Of a stretch of 64,000 nt of DNA, positions 25,410-36,911 are shown piece by piece. Positions within the stretch are counted from its first letter, which is position 1. Each line of letters opens with the position of its first letter. The translations under genes were made by a program, and so were the position numbers. Location of the stretch: positions 7,951,001 through 8,015,000 of the forward strand of contig NC_092582.1 in NCBI RefSeq assembly GCF_037975245.1, read 5' to 3'. Origin of the DNA: Apostichopus japonicus. Taxonomy: Eukaryota > Echinodermata > Holothuroidea > Aspidochirotida > Stichopodidae. The notes below the pieces were generated by a model, which was given only the letters and a program-made list of their open reading frames with translations, was not told where the DNA came from and made no database searches.

Positions 25410-25698
25410 CAGCATATTGCCCAAATTTTCACCCAAAAAATTGAAAAGCACACTGCAAATTATTATTCTTTCAGTAGGTGCCCGAAAAAATTCTCAGCAT
25501 ATTGCCCGAATTTTCACCCAAAAATTGAAAAATACATTGCAAATTATTATTCTCTCAGTAGATACCCGAAAAATTCTCAGCATATTGCCGAATTTTCACC
25601 AAAAAAAAAATGAAAAACACACTGCAGATTATTCTTCTTCCAGTAGGTGCCCGAAAAAATTCTCAGCATATTGCCCGAATTTTCACCCAAAAAAATGG
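25410..25698. repeat. About 85-bp tandem array
   Basis: CAGCATATTGCC recurs at 25410, 25495, 25578 and 25664 (spacing 85, 83, 86) with an intervening CAGTAGGTGCCCGAAAAA. A partial unit precedes the nested MITE (to 25019). The open frame across it is a repeat artefact. Confidence 0.88.
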
Positions 25699-26464
25699 TT
25701 GGGGGGCTGCAGCCCCCCCGCCCGCGAATTTTTTTTCCCTGAACCTTTCGGGCAGTGTACGTGGAGTTTAGCCAATCAGAGCGACGCTGCGTTGATGACG
25801 TACTACTCAGTAAAGATGGTCAGTCGGGTAAATACGTCGCTTCAATAACATAAGGTGGAAAACGAAAGAGCGCAAGTTCGAGCCCCCGTGTGGATATTTC
25901 CGACACTTTTTCTCATGTTCAAGTAGTTATGTCCAAGTATTATATCATGAATTGAAAATCGATATTATAAGTTATGTCATGGTTTTAGTGCATGGTCATC
26001 TTATATATGAAACTCCGTAGATAGTGTGGCGAAAATATATATAGTTTCTTTTGTTTATTTTCCTTCTAGATCTTATTAGAGGGAAATCGGTCTCAACCCC
26101 AAAATGTGGTACATCCGTTTTAGGAAAGTTTATCCTAATTTAAAGGCAGATGACTGGCTAGAATAAAAGACAAGGGAAACAGATATTCATTCTGGAACAA
26201 TTAAAAAGAGAGGATTTATTGCATAATAAAACAAGGGCAGTACTTGCACTCTTTATTTACCTAATTCGCTCATCAGTTTACAACAGATATTTGGCAGTTT
26301 CCACAATAAACCGTTAATTACTGGACCTCGTCTCTCACAAGGAGGTGCTATAGGACTATACCACTGTGTACAAATATTGCTGTGTAGATGTTTGTAAACT
26401 GTAAGTACGTAACATACTACTCAGGTGCGTATCCAGGGGGGGGCGTTGGGAGCGCGCGCCCCCC

Positions 26465-26600
26465 GGGTAAGAAAAAGAGAAGAGAAAAAAAGAGAAGAAA
26501 AAAGGAAAAAAGAGGGGAAAAAAGAGGAGAAGGAGAGGAAGGAAGGGAAAGAAAAAGAAGAAAGAGAGAAAAAGGAGAAAAAGAGGGAGTAAAAGCAAAA
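26465..26600 (+). repeat. Purine-rich (GA) tract
   Basis: Almost uninterrupted A and G on the + strand for about 135 bp, giving long Lys/Arg/Glu or Phe/Ser/Leu frames that are composition artefacts. Repeated at about 50022-50155. Confidence 0.9.
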
Positions 26601-26884
26601 CGCGAAGACACCGGGAAGAGAAAGAGGAACAGTGACATCATTACAGCGCTGAAGGGTAGCCAGTGACGGATCAATGATTTCGTAAAAGTGTGACTCACCT
26701 TACCCCTTACACCGACAACTCCATTTTTTGACGTTTCCATTTTCCTCTCTCACTAATGATCTTTATATATACTATATATGGTCTATCATAACGCGTGTGT
26801 AGAATTGTGCTATGAAACCAACTGTGGCTGGTCTCGAACTCGACCGTGTCGTCGGGGAACATGACGCATTTTGGGATGGGGGCG

Positions 26885-27119
26885 ACCGCCCGCCCCCCCC
26901 CATTCAGCATTTTTTAAATGATATCGCTAAGTAATTTCAAAATAGAAAGTGCTTAGAGGCAACTTACAAGGCCTGGGAAGTGTCATTTCCAGCGATCTGG
27001 GAGACATTTTCGGCCAAAATTTTCTTGTACGCTTCGCGCCAAACTATGGTGGCGCTACGCTTAGATAATTTGCCTACAGGCTTCGCCCCTCCCTTGGCAA
27101 ATTCCTCGCTACGCGCCTG
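26885..27119. mobile_element. CAGGCGCGTAGC-family element, reverse orientation
   Basis: Right end CTCGCTACGCGCCTG; matches the 5900-6182 element in reverse complement through its module and its CTATTTTGAAATTACT segment. The left end is diffuse in a C run. Confidence 0.65.
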
Positions 27120-27474
27120 TTCGAATTTGTAACGCAAACAGCAGATATCACATCATATCAGTGAGCATGAAAATGGCGTTCCAGGATGAAAAGCCTCAAA
27201 TCTGTCCGACTTGCCTGAAAAAATAACCACAAATTTTTGCGCGCGAAGCGCGCGTTCAACGTGTTCATGTCAATATCATATAAGCAAGCATCGGTTATTA
27301 CATCGCATGCCATCATGTACCGTACGGTCCGTTAAACTTGCGCAGTATACCGCGGGATGCTAATGTAAACAACGACATGTCTCATGTAGATGTATAAAAA
27401 GCATGGAGGTCCAATTATGTCAAAACTCTCTTTTACATTAGTAATGGCGTATTAGGGCCTGCACCCCCGCCGCG

Positions 27475-27854
27475 CAGTGGCGGAGCGTCCATATGGTCAG
27501 GGGGGCGGATGCCCCCCCCCTGACGGACTCAAATGGACTGCTGGCGCCTTTTTCAGCTCTTTACCACTTTTTAATTATTCGTGATTATTGACTTTTTTAT
27601 TGCGCTCTCATCCACTTATTGACATTTGTCACATTTTGTTGGTGTAATTTGGCGATGACACCTTATTCTTCGTTTATCTGCCAATTAGCCAGGCCCGGAA
27701 AGGGTCATTTTCTGCGATCTAGGGAGTATCTTTACTCAAAAATTTTCTGTACGCTACGCGCCAACCAGTGGTGGCGCTCCGCTTAGATAGTGTCGAAAGC
27801 GCCCCTTCAGACCATTCTCGCCACTCCTGACCAATACCCCTAGCTCCGCCACTG
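27475..27854. mobile_element. hAT-like MITE, TSD CCGCCGCG
   Basis: 380 bp, ends CAGTGGCGGAGCG and CTCCGCCACTG. Exact 8-bp duplication CCGCCGCG at 27467-27474 and 27855-27862. Same family as 18868-19439 but lacking about 190 bp of its interior. Confidence 0.88.
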
Positions 27855-28956
27855 CCGCCGCGCCTCCTACGCCTTTGTGTGTAGTGTTCGGTTTCGGAAA
27901 TATCTGCTATTTTTTCATTTCCTTGAACCAAGTTTTATAATAGCCGTTATAACAGGTTTTTATATTTGTACACCAATAAATTAACTGTGTCTGAATTTTC
28001 GAAAATTTCTGACCAACATTCTACATCACACTTCCCTCTACTCGTGCAATTTTGACCGGTCTGTTAGGGGTTGAAGGAAGTTTTTTCTATATTGGTTGTC
28101 CATAGATGAAATTTTGTACAAGATTATGGCTATGTTTTGAAGTGAGTTTATTCACGAGAAATGTGAATTTTCAAATTCTGAACAAATATGGGGCTTAAAA
28201 CCTTGAAAAGTGGGGCTGACGGGTATTGTGGGCCGCGACGTAGAATCACCTACAAAAGCAAAGACCCACAGGAGATGCGATCAGGTCGAACATGATGTGT
28301 GCCGGGTTGACAATCTTCAAAACGGTTATGGATGGAAAAAAAAACTATTAGGAAATACTTGGTTCTCAGGCAAAAAGTGTACATCTGGTTGGTCATTTCA
28401 AGCCCGAGAAGTGCCGTTTCCGGTGATCTGGGGGGTTTCAAAACAAGAAATTTTCTTGTACGCTGCGCGCCAACCGATGGTGGCGCTCCGCTTAGATAGT
28501 AATTCGCGCCCCCCGGGTTTGAAAATCCTGGATACGCGCCTGCTACTGTACCAGTACTAGTACTACAGTACTGAGTACAGTGTCATGTCCATCTGAAGAC
28601 ATTGTAAATTTGTACATCAGACAGCGATCATACATCGCCGTTTTTCAACAAAGAAACCGATGCAAACGTCACGTAAGTTGTGCACAATGATATAGTATAA
28701 TGTTATTAGTGCAAGGCCTATATACCTTAATACTTTCTGCTGTAGTACAACAATTATGTTGACTTATCGAATGTGATTTCCCCACTTCAACATTTGGTAC
28801 GCACGCTGACCATCTTTACTGAGTAGTACGTCATCAACACAGCCTCGCTCTGATTGGCTAAACTCCACGTACACTGCCCGAAAGGTTCAGGAAAAAGAAA
28901 TTCGCCCCCCGCCCACCCCCCCCCCCCCCCCCGCCTCCTACGCCTATGCATATACA

Positions 28957-30160
28957 CAACCTTGCCAACCCGATATCAACAAAACTGAATGATCTGACGT
29001 CCACAGGGCTCGCTAAACCAAAGAATACTTACTGACAAAAATAACATGCAAATACACACACGCACGACCCCCGTCCCAGAAATGGTAATAAATATACACC
29101 TGACCCACCCCGCAAATACAGCTGGTTATACTCAGTTGTAGAGTATACTTATAGGCCTACTTTGATGATTCAGTACACGTAGCCTACACTGTTATAGGCC
29201 AGCAAACAAACTCTAAAGACATGATCGAAGTTATAAGAAATTAGATGTTAACATCAAATTAGAATACCTACTTCTTTGGCGGAATCAACCAGCAATTCTC
29301 AAAAACGTGATCACTTAATTGGTAATCAACTGTAAAAAAATGCTAAATGATGAAAATATGTTTATCGGTAAATACAATGGTTAGCCATAGGCCTACTGTT
29401 TTTCTAGAAACCTCAACTGGGCGCTCCCTTGGGACGCCGAAATAAATCGAAACAATCATCATCATTAAGTTTTCAATCGCTCAGATATTGATAAATATCA
29501 CTGATCAGCTGGGCCATATGCAATTAACGTAAGTTTATTAAGGAAGTTGTAGCCCTATCTGAGTCAGCTATAATCGTAACGTGTCGATATTCATAAGTAG
29601 GCATATTATATTCTTTATATATTCTTTTATATATTATATATATATATGTATTCTATAAATATATCTCTTCATAACAATCTCAAGTTGGCTACGCAGGTAA
29701 AACTTCCAGACGCAGATATGCAAAGAATTGTGGCGGCGAACAGTTAATTCTGCACACGTAAATAAAGTAGATCTCCTTTTTTTTTTTTTTTTTCTTAAAA
29801 AGTATCTCCTTGAGTGGCATATACTTTTTCAAAACAATACGTAAAATGCTCTACGTTGGTTCGTTACTATCGAATTGAACAAGACAGTTTAAATTTGAAC
29901 GCATTTGATTTAACAAGATCCTTCAAAAAAGGTGCAAGCAACAAATGTTAACCGTATTTATCCGCAACGACTCGGCTTTATCTGTACTACTTCAGCTCTT
30001 GCAACATATAGGCACTCGTAACGTTCTTATTATACACTATGGCCGTTTATGGCATATATCACGTGTTTTAGAATGATGAACCAGGGCCAAGAAATCGACC
30101 AAGCAGTTCTTACAGACCGGAGGGTGTTACATTTTCAAAGACTATATAGGCCTACATTTG
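28957..30160. other. Array flank between composite element and SINE
   Basis: Closely similar to 16660-17829 and 38965-40137. It adds a T-run insertion near 29778 not seen in the other units. No gene recognised. Confidence 0.6.
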
Positions 30161-30374
30161 TGGAGTGTTAGCTCAGTGGTTAACGCCGGTGCCTTTCAAT
30201 CATAAGGTCCCCGGTTCGAGTCACTCCCAGATTAATGTATGTCGTCCAGTTACAGAGTTGTTGACAATTAACAATTCATAATCATGGACGTTAAATATGA
30301 ATGTAAGAGACTGACTTCGGTCAGCTTGCGGCATTGATAAGCCGATTAGGCTTCTTCGCGAGTTCCTGCTTGCA
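30161..30374 (+). mobile_element. tRNA-derived SINE-like element (upstream of copy 4)
   Basis: Same box A and box B as the 17830 copy, with GGAGTG/CACTCC closing pairs kept. About 285 bp that follow it here (to 30660) are deleted before copies 3 and 5. Confidence 0.65.
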
Positions 30375-30694
30375 GGGTGATCTAATACACATACATGTAT
30401 CGTTAGATTAATCGTCCATTAGGCCTTCGTAAAATTTCGCTAACTTGGCGAGGATACAGTAACATATGTTGTTCAATTTGACCAATCAGTGTCAAGGACT
30501 GTGTGCGTTCTCTGTCACGTCCGAAACAGGCGTGATTCGAGATTGACAGCTATAGTTGTGATGCTTTTAGTCATCATTTATACGTTTACATAGCACATGC
30601 TAGCTAGAGTATAAACATTACACATTATAGCTTCCATTTGGTCTACGTTAAAGACCAAACACCGAACTGGCTTCTGAATCAGAATGGGTTAATG

Positions 30695-32502
30695 CAGTGG
30701 CGTAGCTACGGGGGGCGTGGGGGCGACAACCCCCATGAAAGCCTGTCGCCCCCAGTCGCCCCCACTTGGATTTTGGGTGTCGAAAAAAAAAATTACATGT
30801 GCAAAAAATATATCATTGGTCTGAATGGTCTCGAATCTCTATGATGACCACTCATGAACGACCCTTCGACCGCGGACCGGCAGTAGGCTATAGTTGCTGA
30901 AAAACCAGATGTGACATAGCGCATAGGCCGAGAAGTCTACAGTATAGTCGCACTGTACTGAAAACGCATGTTAACGACCGTCGAATAATATAATTCCTGC
31001 TCTACAAGACTACAACACACATAATGTTTACTACTGAATCTGTGTGTTCGACTGTTCGGGCAAACTTTGCCTTTGTCACTCTTTTTTTTTAAATATCCAT
31101 AATCCCTAACATACAAATAAATACTAATATACAAACAGCCAATCAGTATCTTGTAATCAGTGCGCATTAACTGATCAAACAAGCTAGTGAGCAATACTAT
31201 ACCCTTATAGAAAGATGGTTTCCAAGTACTTGAATGCCAAAGAAGATGTTAAAAGGTAAAAAATGCTGACACCATACACATGTTTCTCACATCATTGCTC
31301 GCGTCATTGCCTCGATACCCTGTTACATTTTCAATCGGGTTTTCACTTCTGGGACGTACCCTGATGCTCTTAAAACCGCTAAAAAAACAAATATTCAAGA
31401 AAGGAGACAACACTATCGCTGAGAACTACCGGCCAACAGTGGCGGAGCGTCCAAACAGTCAGGGGATCGGATGCCCCCCCCCCCCTGACGGACTCAAATG
31501 GACTGCTGACGCCCTTTTCAGCTTTTTAGCACTTTTTACTTATTCGCGATTATTGACTTTTTTTATTGCACTCTCATCTACCTATCGACAATTGTCACAT
31601 TTTGTTGGTGTAGTTTACTGACAAATTGCTCTAACGTACGGCGGTATTTAATTTATCGGCACTTAATTCTGTTGTGCGAAACACTTTCCAAGAACTGTAC
31701 GGGGTTTACGATCTATTTTTTCGAAAACATGAGCACTCACAAAGATACCACAGGGATTGTGATGAAGCGCATGTACTATCAACACCCATATAAACTTCCG
31801 ACTTGTCACACATATTCATTCTTCGTTTATCTGCAAATTAGCAAGGCCCGGAAAGGGTCATTTCCGGCGATCTAGGGAATATCTTTACTCCAAAAAAATC
31901 TGTACGCTCCGCGCCAACCTGTGGTGGAGCCCCGCTTAGATAGTGTCGAAAGCGCCCCTACAGGCCATTCTCGCCCCCCTGACCAATACCCCTAGCTCCG
32001 CCACTGCCGGCCAATCAGTCTTTCACCCTAATAATATTTCAGACGCAATCTTTGATGTCAGTTTGACATATAGTTCGGTCATTTCAGTATGTTACTTGGC
32101 TGAAAGCCCAGTCAATCTTTCTTTATTTTCCACGCGCAATTTGTCGAAAAATGTCAATGCCGGTGTCAAACTCACAAAAGATATGTCATGACATTTCAAA
32201 GTAACTTACCAGATTTTTGTTTTTTCTATTTTACTTAACTATTTGATGACCATATCAAAACATGGGATCTCAAAATAAAGGATGTTGAGAAAACTTTAGA
32301 GCAGCTTAGAAGGCCTGGGAAGTGTCATTTCCAACGATCTAGGAGGCCTATTTAGCTAAAAAAAAATTGGTACGCTGCGCGCCAACTCATGGTGGCGCTC
32401 CGCTTAGATAGTAACAAGAAAATGGTCACGCGCCCGCCCCAGGAAATGTTCAAGCCCCACCCCCCAGCGCCCCCAACTGAAAAAATCCTGGCTACGACAC
32501 TG
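30695..32502. mobile_element. hAT-like non-autonomous element, TSD GGTTAATG (unit before copy 4)
   Basis: Same ends as 18077-19935, with GGTTAATG at 30687-30694 and 32503-32510. 1808 bp, mostly shorter because the minisatellite has two units. Module at about 32311-32410. Confidence 0.85.
31437..32006. mobile_element. Nested hAT-like MITE, TSD CCGGCCAA
   Basis: CAGTGGCGGAGCG to CTCCGCCACTG, with CCGGCCAA at 31429-31436 and 32007-32014. Orthologous to 18868-19439. Confidence 0.88.
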
Positions 32503-32779
32503 GGTTAATGTCTGATGGCAAAGCAATCCTATCTTTTAAGGTGCGGGGGAAGAAGGAATATTTATATAAATTCTTTCTAGCGTAGGGAACTAACTCGTGA
32601 ACGAAATAACTTCACATGGGCTACAGTAACAAAGATCCCTTCATCGAATAACTGACTAACTAATTTGATCTCCACCACGCACAAGGACATGTTTTTGTAT
32701 ACCAATACATTGTTCTAGTGTTTGCTCTGATTTGGAAACTCAAAGCGGTAGTGCCATATGTTCCGCAAAGTTTTTCGTT

Positions 32780-32787
32780 TATATAGG
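32780..32787 (+). promoter_or_regulatory. TATA-like box of Rac copy 4
   Basis: TATATAGG followed by ACTTGCGAGTG, 192 bp before the aligned start codon. Confidence 0.5.
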
Positions 32788-32971
32788 ACTTGCGAGTGGT
32801 ACATATTACACCATATCTATTTATGGTCGATTGCGTACTGTATATACTATAGCCTTTCTATAGTGTCGCAAGCTGCAACATATATATAAGTAGAGATGGC
32901 CTCCCTTTGGCAAGGACACAGTTGTTTGATTTCCTTCAAATACAGACGGAATAAGGAGAAAGAAAATGAAC

Positions 32972-35900
32972 ATGCAGGGAATTCGGTCAATAAAATGTGT
33001 TGTCGTTGGTGACGGGTGAGTAGAAAACAGTGTATCGATACGCCCAGGCGCCTGGGTTGAGTGTGTGAGGACCAATTTTGCGAAATAATGTATAGGTGTA
33101 ATGATATGAAGCAGTACAGTATAGACATATTGTCATAATTTGGTCCTCTTTGTGGGAAATGATGTCAGGATTGAACCGTAGCTTGTGGTGTCTGTAGTTT
33201 CAATAATCAATATATGGTACTGTATCTTTACAAACTGTACTGTATAGGTTACCTTAAGGTTTTAAATGAATGCTCTTTGTTTCATGTACAAATAGTTGTT
33301 GTGTTGAATTTCAGACTATTGGTATTAAATCATAATTGCCTATAGACAATTGATATTTTTTCTTCAATTTCTTAAACATATTACAGAACTGTTGGGAAGA
33401 CCTGCTTGCTCATTAGCTATACAACAAATTCCTTCCCAGGAGAGTACACTCCAACTGTGTAAGTTGTTTTTCTTCTTCCTTTGCTGTTATAATCCCCCAC
33501 CTAATTATTGTCCTATATTTATTCAATGTTGAATACCTATTGTTCAGTACTGTAGCTTTTTGACCTAACCACTTGTTTTTCTTAGATAATTTTTGTTCTA
33601 TTAGATGGAATCTTAACCTCTGGATTGCGAATAGGGGCCTATAAAAAGAACTTAAAAACTGAACTTGGTTGCCAGCTATTATCATTTTTATTCTACAGAA
33701 TTTTAGTAGCCATTGACTGTAAAGGTGTTCCATATACTTTCTGTATTTTGATACTAACCTTGTGTATCTTCACAAGGAATAATTTAGGTACATGTTTTGA
33801 GAAATACTTTTTAGGTCTCTAAAGCCTGAAAATAGTGAAACAACAAAACTGATCAATGTTGCTGAGCACTGTTCTTGTTAAAATATTATGATCATAAACT
33901 ATTGTTTAAAAATATGTTTTCAAATATCCTCAAAATTTCTTCTGCACAATTCCTACAATTTAATTTTATCAGATTTGAAAATTACTCTGCCAATGTACTG
34001 GTGGATGGAACAGCAGTGAGTTTTGGATTATGGGATACAGCGGGTCAGGAAGCTTATGATAGGTTAAGGCCGTTATCCTATCCAGGAGCAGTGAGTATTT
34101 AATTTCAACCTAGATACTGGTGGTACTCAACATTAATTCACGACATCAGACAGAAGTTTATCCAGTAAACAGATTGAATGATTGACCAGAATATGACAGG
34201 GTATAATTGGATACAAAGAACTGCCTTTATTTGTTCATTTAAGTTAACAATTTTTGTTTAAGAAAAAAAGGGCATATAGGCCTTGCTTATATCTATATTG
34301 AAAAATTGTTGTAATTCTGTGCAAATTGATTATTTTATAATTTCAACTGAAACAATTTATTAAGAAGAAAGAATTTGTGTTGCAGTTGCTTGAATTTGAT
34401 AAGTAATGGATGAGAGAGAATAATAAATAATGGATAAGCATTCAAACTGTACAATAGGTGTTGAATAAGGTGACTCCTCAGTTCCAGGACAGACTGCTTT
34501 CAATTGACTAAAGGGTATGACAACGGACTTTCAAGAGCTAGTACCGATATGTTTTCCCATTCTGATGAATCTTTTGGCAAATCAACTCCATCAGTGTGCC
34601 AGGAAAGAGAATAATTTCAATCCAACCTCATTCTTTTTCCCCAGGATGTGTTTTTGATCTGTTTTTCACTGACCAGTCAGACTTCCTTCGGAAATGTTCG
34701 AGATAAATGGTATCCAGAGATACACCACCACTGCCCTAACGTGCCAATTGTCTTAGTAGGAACAAAAGTGGACCTCCGGGATCATTTAAACACAAAAATC
34801 ACTTTGCAGCAAAATAAAGAGTCACCTATCACGTTTGTGCAGGTGAGTTTTTGTCTTTAGACAAGTTATATATTATTTCATCATGATCGCCGTACACTGC
34901 AGGCGTGAAACTTGAGAAACACATGCTGTAAGTTACCGTATAGGTAAATAATGTACTTGCTCTACTTCTATGTAATGAGCACTTTTGCAACAGGAAGTGA
35001 ACATACATGTATGCAGTGTTGTAGCTACGCCGGTCAGCGCCGGTCGGACTTGGCCAGCACTAACGTTTGCCGACCGGTTCTCCAAGAAAAAAGTTCAAAT
35101 AATGACCTGCATTGCGTATCTGATTGACAGGTACAAAATTCAGTAAATAGTGTCACGAAATGACTGTTAAAGAAATCACTCTCACACAAAACTGGTTTGA
35201 TCTTTGGAAATATAATATAAATAATGAAATCGGAAGGTCACTGAAATTCTGAACAGTACATTAAATCATTAATATCATAAATCACAAAACAACATAAATC
35301 ACATCATTAATCAGGAATTATATAAGCCTTATTAAAAAGTAAAATATGTTATTGTCACATCCATAATGGTCTGAAGTAGTGGAATGTGTTTGCCTCAAAT
35401 TATGGCCATATAAGTCACCATTTTGCATCTGAGCACTGTGCATAAGATTTTTAATGAGGGCACCCCCTCCCCTTATACCCCTCCCCCAGGAGGTGGAATT
35501 CGCAGGCCACCGTCACTCCAGAGAAATCAACGGCCACCTGCAAAATCCTAGCTACAACCAGGCCTAGACTTTTACAATTTCAGCCACTTGCTAATAATTA
35601 CCTTGTGCTTTTAAAATAAAGTTCCCACTGGCATCCTGAATTACAGCACACACACTTCAACACAGGCTTATGAGAGCAGCTCAGTAATATTTACTGATAA
35701 TAAGCAGTACTTTAAGAACTGTTGTTAGGTACACGAAGAAATCACGAAGACTTTAACGTTTTTCTTAAATCATTTTCATGTTCATTTGTACCCGAATAAT
35801 CATGTGTATCTGTTCTTATTTGTCTATTTAAAACAAATGCCATATTTTCCCGCTTGAAAACAGTGAAATCCACTGGCATCTAACCAGTATTAATTATAAC

Positions 35901-36436
35901 TTGAATTTCGAGACCTACATTCATAATTATAACTGCTGCCTTCAAGCATGAACAGGTGGTAGCACTGTTCTTAATTTTAAGTTATGAATATTACTTGAAT
36001 AATAGGATTATTCTGTGTTAAATTTATCAAAGTATATATCTTGCAACTTGAGTGTCAATGTTGCATATCATTTATCGACAGACGAACATTAATAACAAAA
36101 TCAATAAATCATGTGTTGACAAGGCTGTAAATTCAGACTACTTTAACTTCGTGTAACATGTATGATGAGCAGTATGTAATGATAAGTATTTCTAATGGAT
36201 GGTCTTTTCCATATCTAAGTTTAGTCAAGATATTCCGGCACTCCTCCCCATATTAGATAAGTGTGATCTGTTAATCTCTCTCTAAAAAAAAAAAAAAAAA
36301 AATGTCCAGTTCATGAGAGTCATATACCAGACATTACATTTACCCAAAATTGCTACACAGCTTCCAAAAAGGAACACATAGCAGAAATTTGTACATTGCC
36401 ATATTTAACTTTTATGTTTAAAACTTTTATATATAA

Positions 36437-36489
<53 letters not shown>

Positions 36490-36911
36490 CAGATTTAGTA
36501 CTTATTATTATATACACTTACTTATTATTATAAACACTTACTCAATATTTGAGATATATATGAAACAAATAGGTCAGATTTTTTCAGCCCTAAATATTGA
36601 GTTTTAGTAACTCTTTGTCCTTCATATCCCTATGTGGTAATGCAATGACAGATCTTTATCTAACACAACTATTGTTGCAACAAACACAAATAATACTTGC
36701 AAGGTACATTTTTGCTCTACATATATTGATAGTTTTTTTGTTTCTTTTTACAAAGGGACTGAAACTGAGTAAAGAGATTGGTGCCGTGAAGTATGCAGAA
36801 TGTTCAGCTTTGACTCAGCAGGGAATGAAGACGGTATTCGATGAAGCAATCCGAGCAGTCATCGCTCCCAGGCCCAAGCCCAATAGGAGAAGACGATGTT
36901 CTGTAATGTGA
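32972..36911 (+). CDS. RAC1-like: Rac-like small GTPase copy 4 (CaaX CSVM)
   Basis: Exons: 32972-33015, 33387-33458, 33973-34090, 34645-34842, 36756-36911; 195 aa. I chose the ATG aligned with the other copies; an in-frame ATG two codons upstream (32966) is unique to this copy and would add MN. P-loop [24 protein letters not shown] and ECSALTQ are intact. Switch I has an unusual Thr for Ile33 (EYTPTVF) together with Ser27 and Glu38. The tail [12 protein letters not shown] predicts farnesylation. Introns 3 and 4 match copy 2, the cassette partner, but exon 2 is of the Ser27 type. Intron-1 palindrome at 33043-33056. Intron 4 (1.9 kb) has an inverted-repeat element and a TA microsatellite. Frame fully open, so probably functional; Thr33 could alter GEF or effector contacts. 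Confidence 0.92.
35014..35558. mobile_element. Inverted-repeat element in intron 4 of copy 4, internally deleted
   Basis: CAGTGTTGTAGCTACG at the left and CCTAGCTACAAC at the right, as in copy 2, but about 270 bp of the interior is missing. Confidence 0.65.
36437..36487. repeat. TA microsatellite in intron 4 of copy 4
   Basis: About 24 TA units, where copy 2 has a short TATATATAA (14180). Recent expansion. Confidence 0.95.

Larger units (their letters stand above)
26422..28542. mobile_element. CAGGTGCGTATCCAGG-type element nested in the composite
   Basis: Left end CAGGTGCGTATCCAGG, right end in reverse complement CAGGCGCGTATCCAGG. CTACT flanks both sides, but a full 8-bp duplication is not apparent. 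It contains a purine-rich tract, a 26885-27119 element, the 27475-27854 MITE and its own subterminal module (28399-28500). Confidence 0.65.
24719..28948. mobile_element. 4.2-kb composite hAT-like element, TSD CATATACA (after copy 3)
   Basis: Ends are CATAGGCGTAGGAG and, on the right, CTCCTACGCCTATG. The 8-bp duplication CATATACA flanks it (24711-24718, 28949-28956). After copies 2, 4 and 6 the same position holds one CATATACA and no insert. Inside are an 85-bp tandem array, at least four nested smaller elements and a purine-rich tract. I see no transposase frame; it may be a carrier built up by repeated insertion. Confidence 0.82.
11100..30660 (+). repeat. Cassette 1 of a two-gene segmental duplication (copies 2+3)
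   Basis: Copies 2 and 3 with their flanks correspond, in order, to copies 4 and 5 at 33700-54290. Offsets are 22.3-22.7 kb over copies 2/4 and 23.5-23.6 kb over copies 3/5; the change is caused mainly by the 1.3-kb insertion at 42389. Limits are approximate. Confidence 0.75.

Noticed and set aside
25393-25848. 151-codon frame
   Set aside because: Made by the 85-bp tandem array; repeated peptide units with no known family.
26356-26740. Lys/Arg/Glu-rich and Phe/Ser/Leu-rich open frames
   Set aside because: Produced by the GA-rich tract on the two strands; no conserved start and the frame shifts between the two copies.
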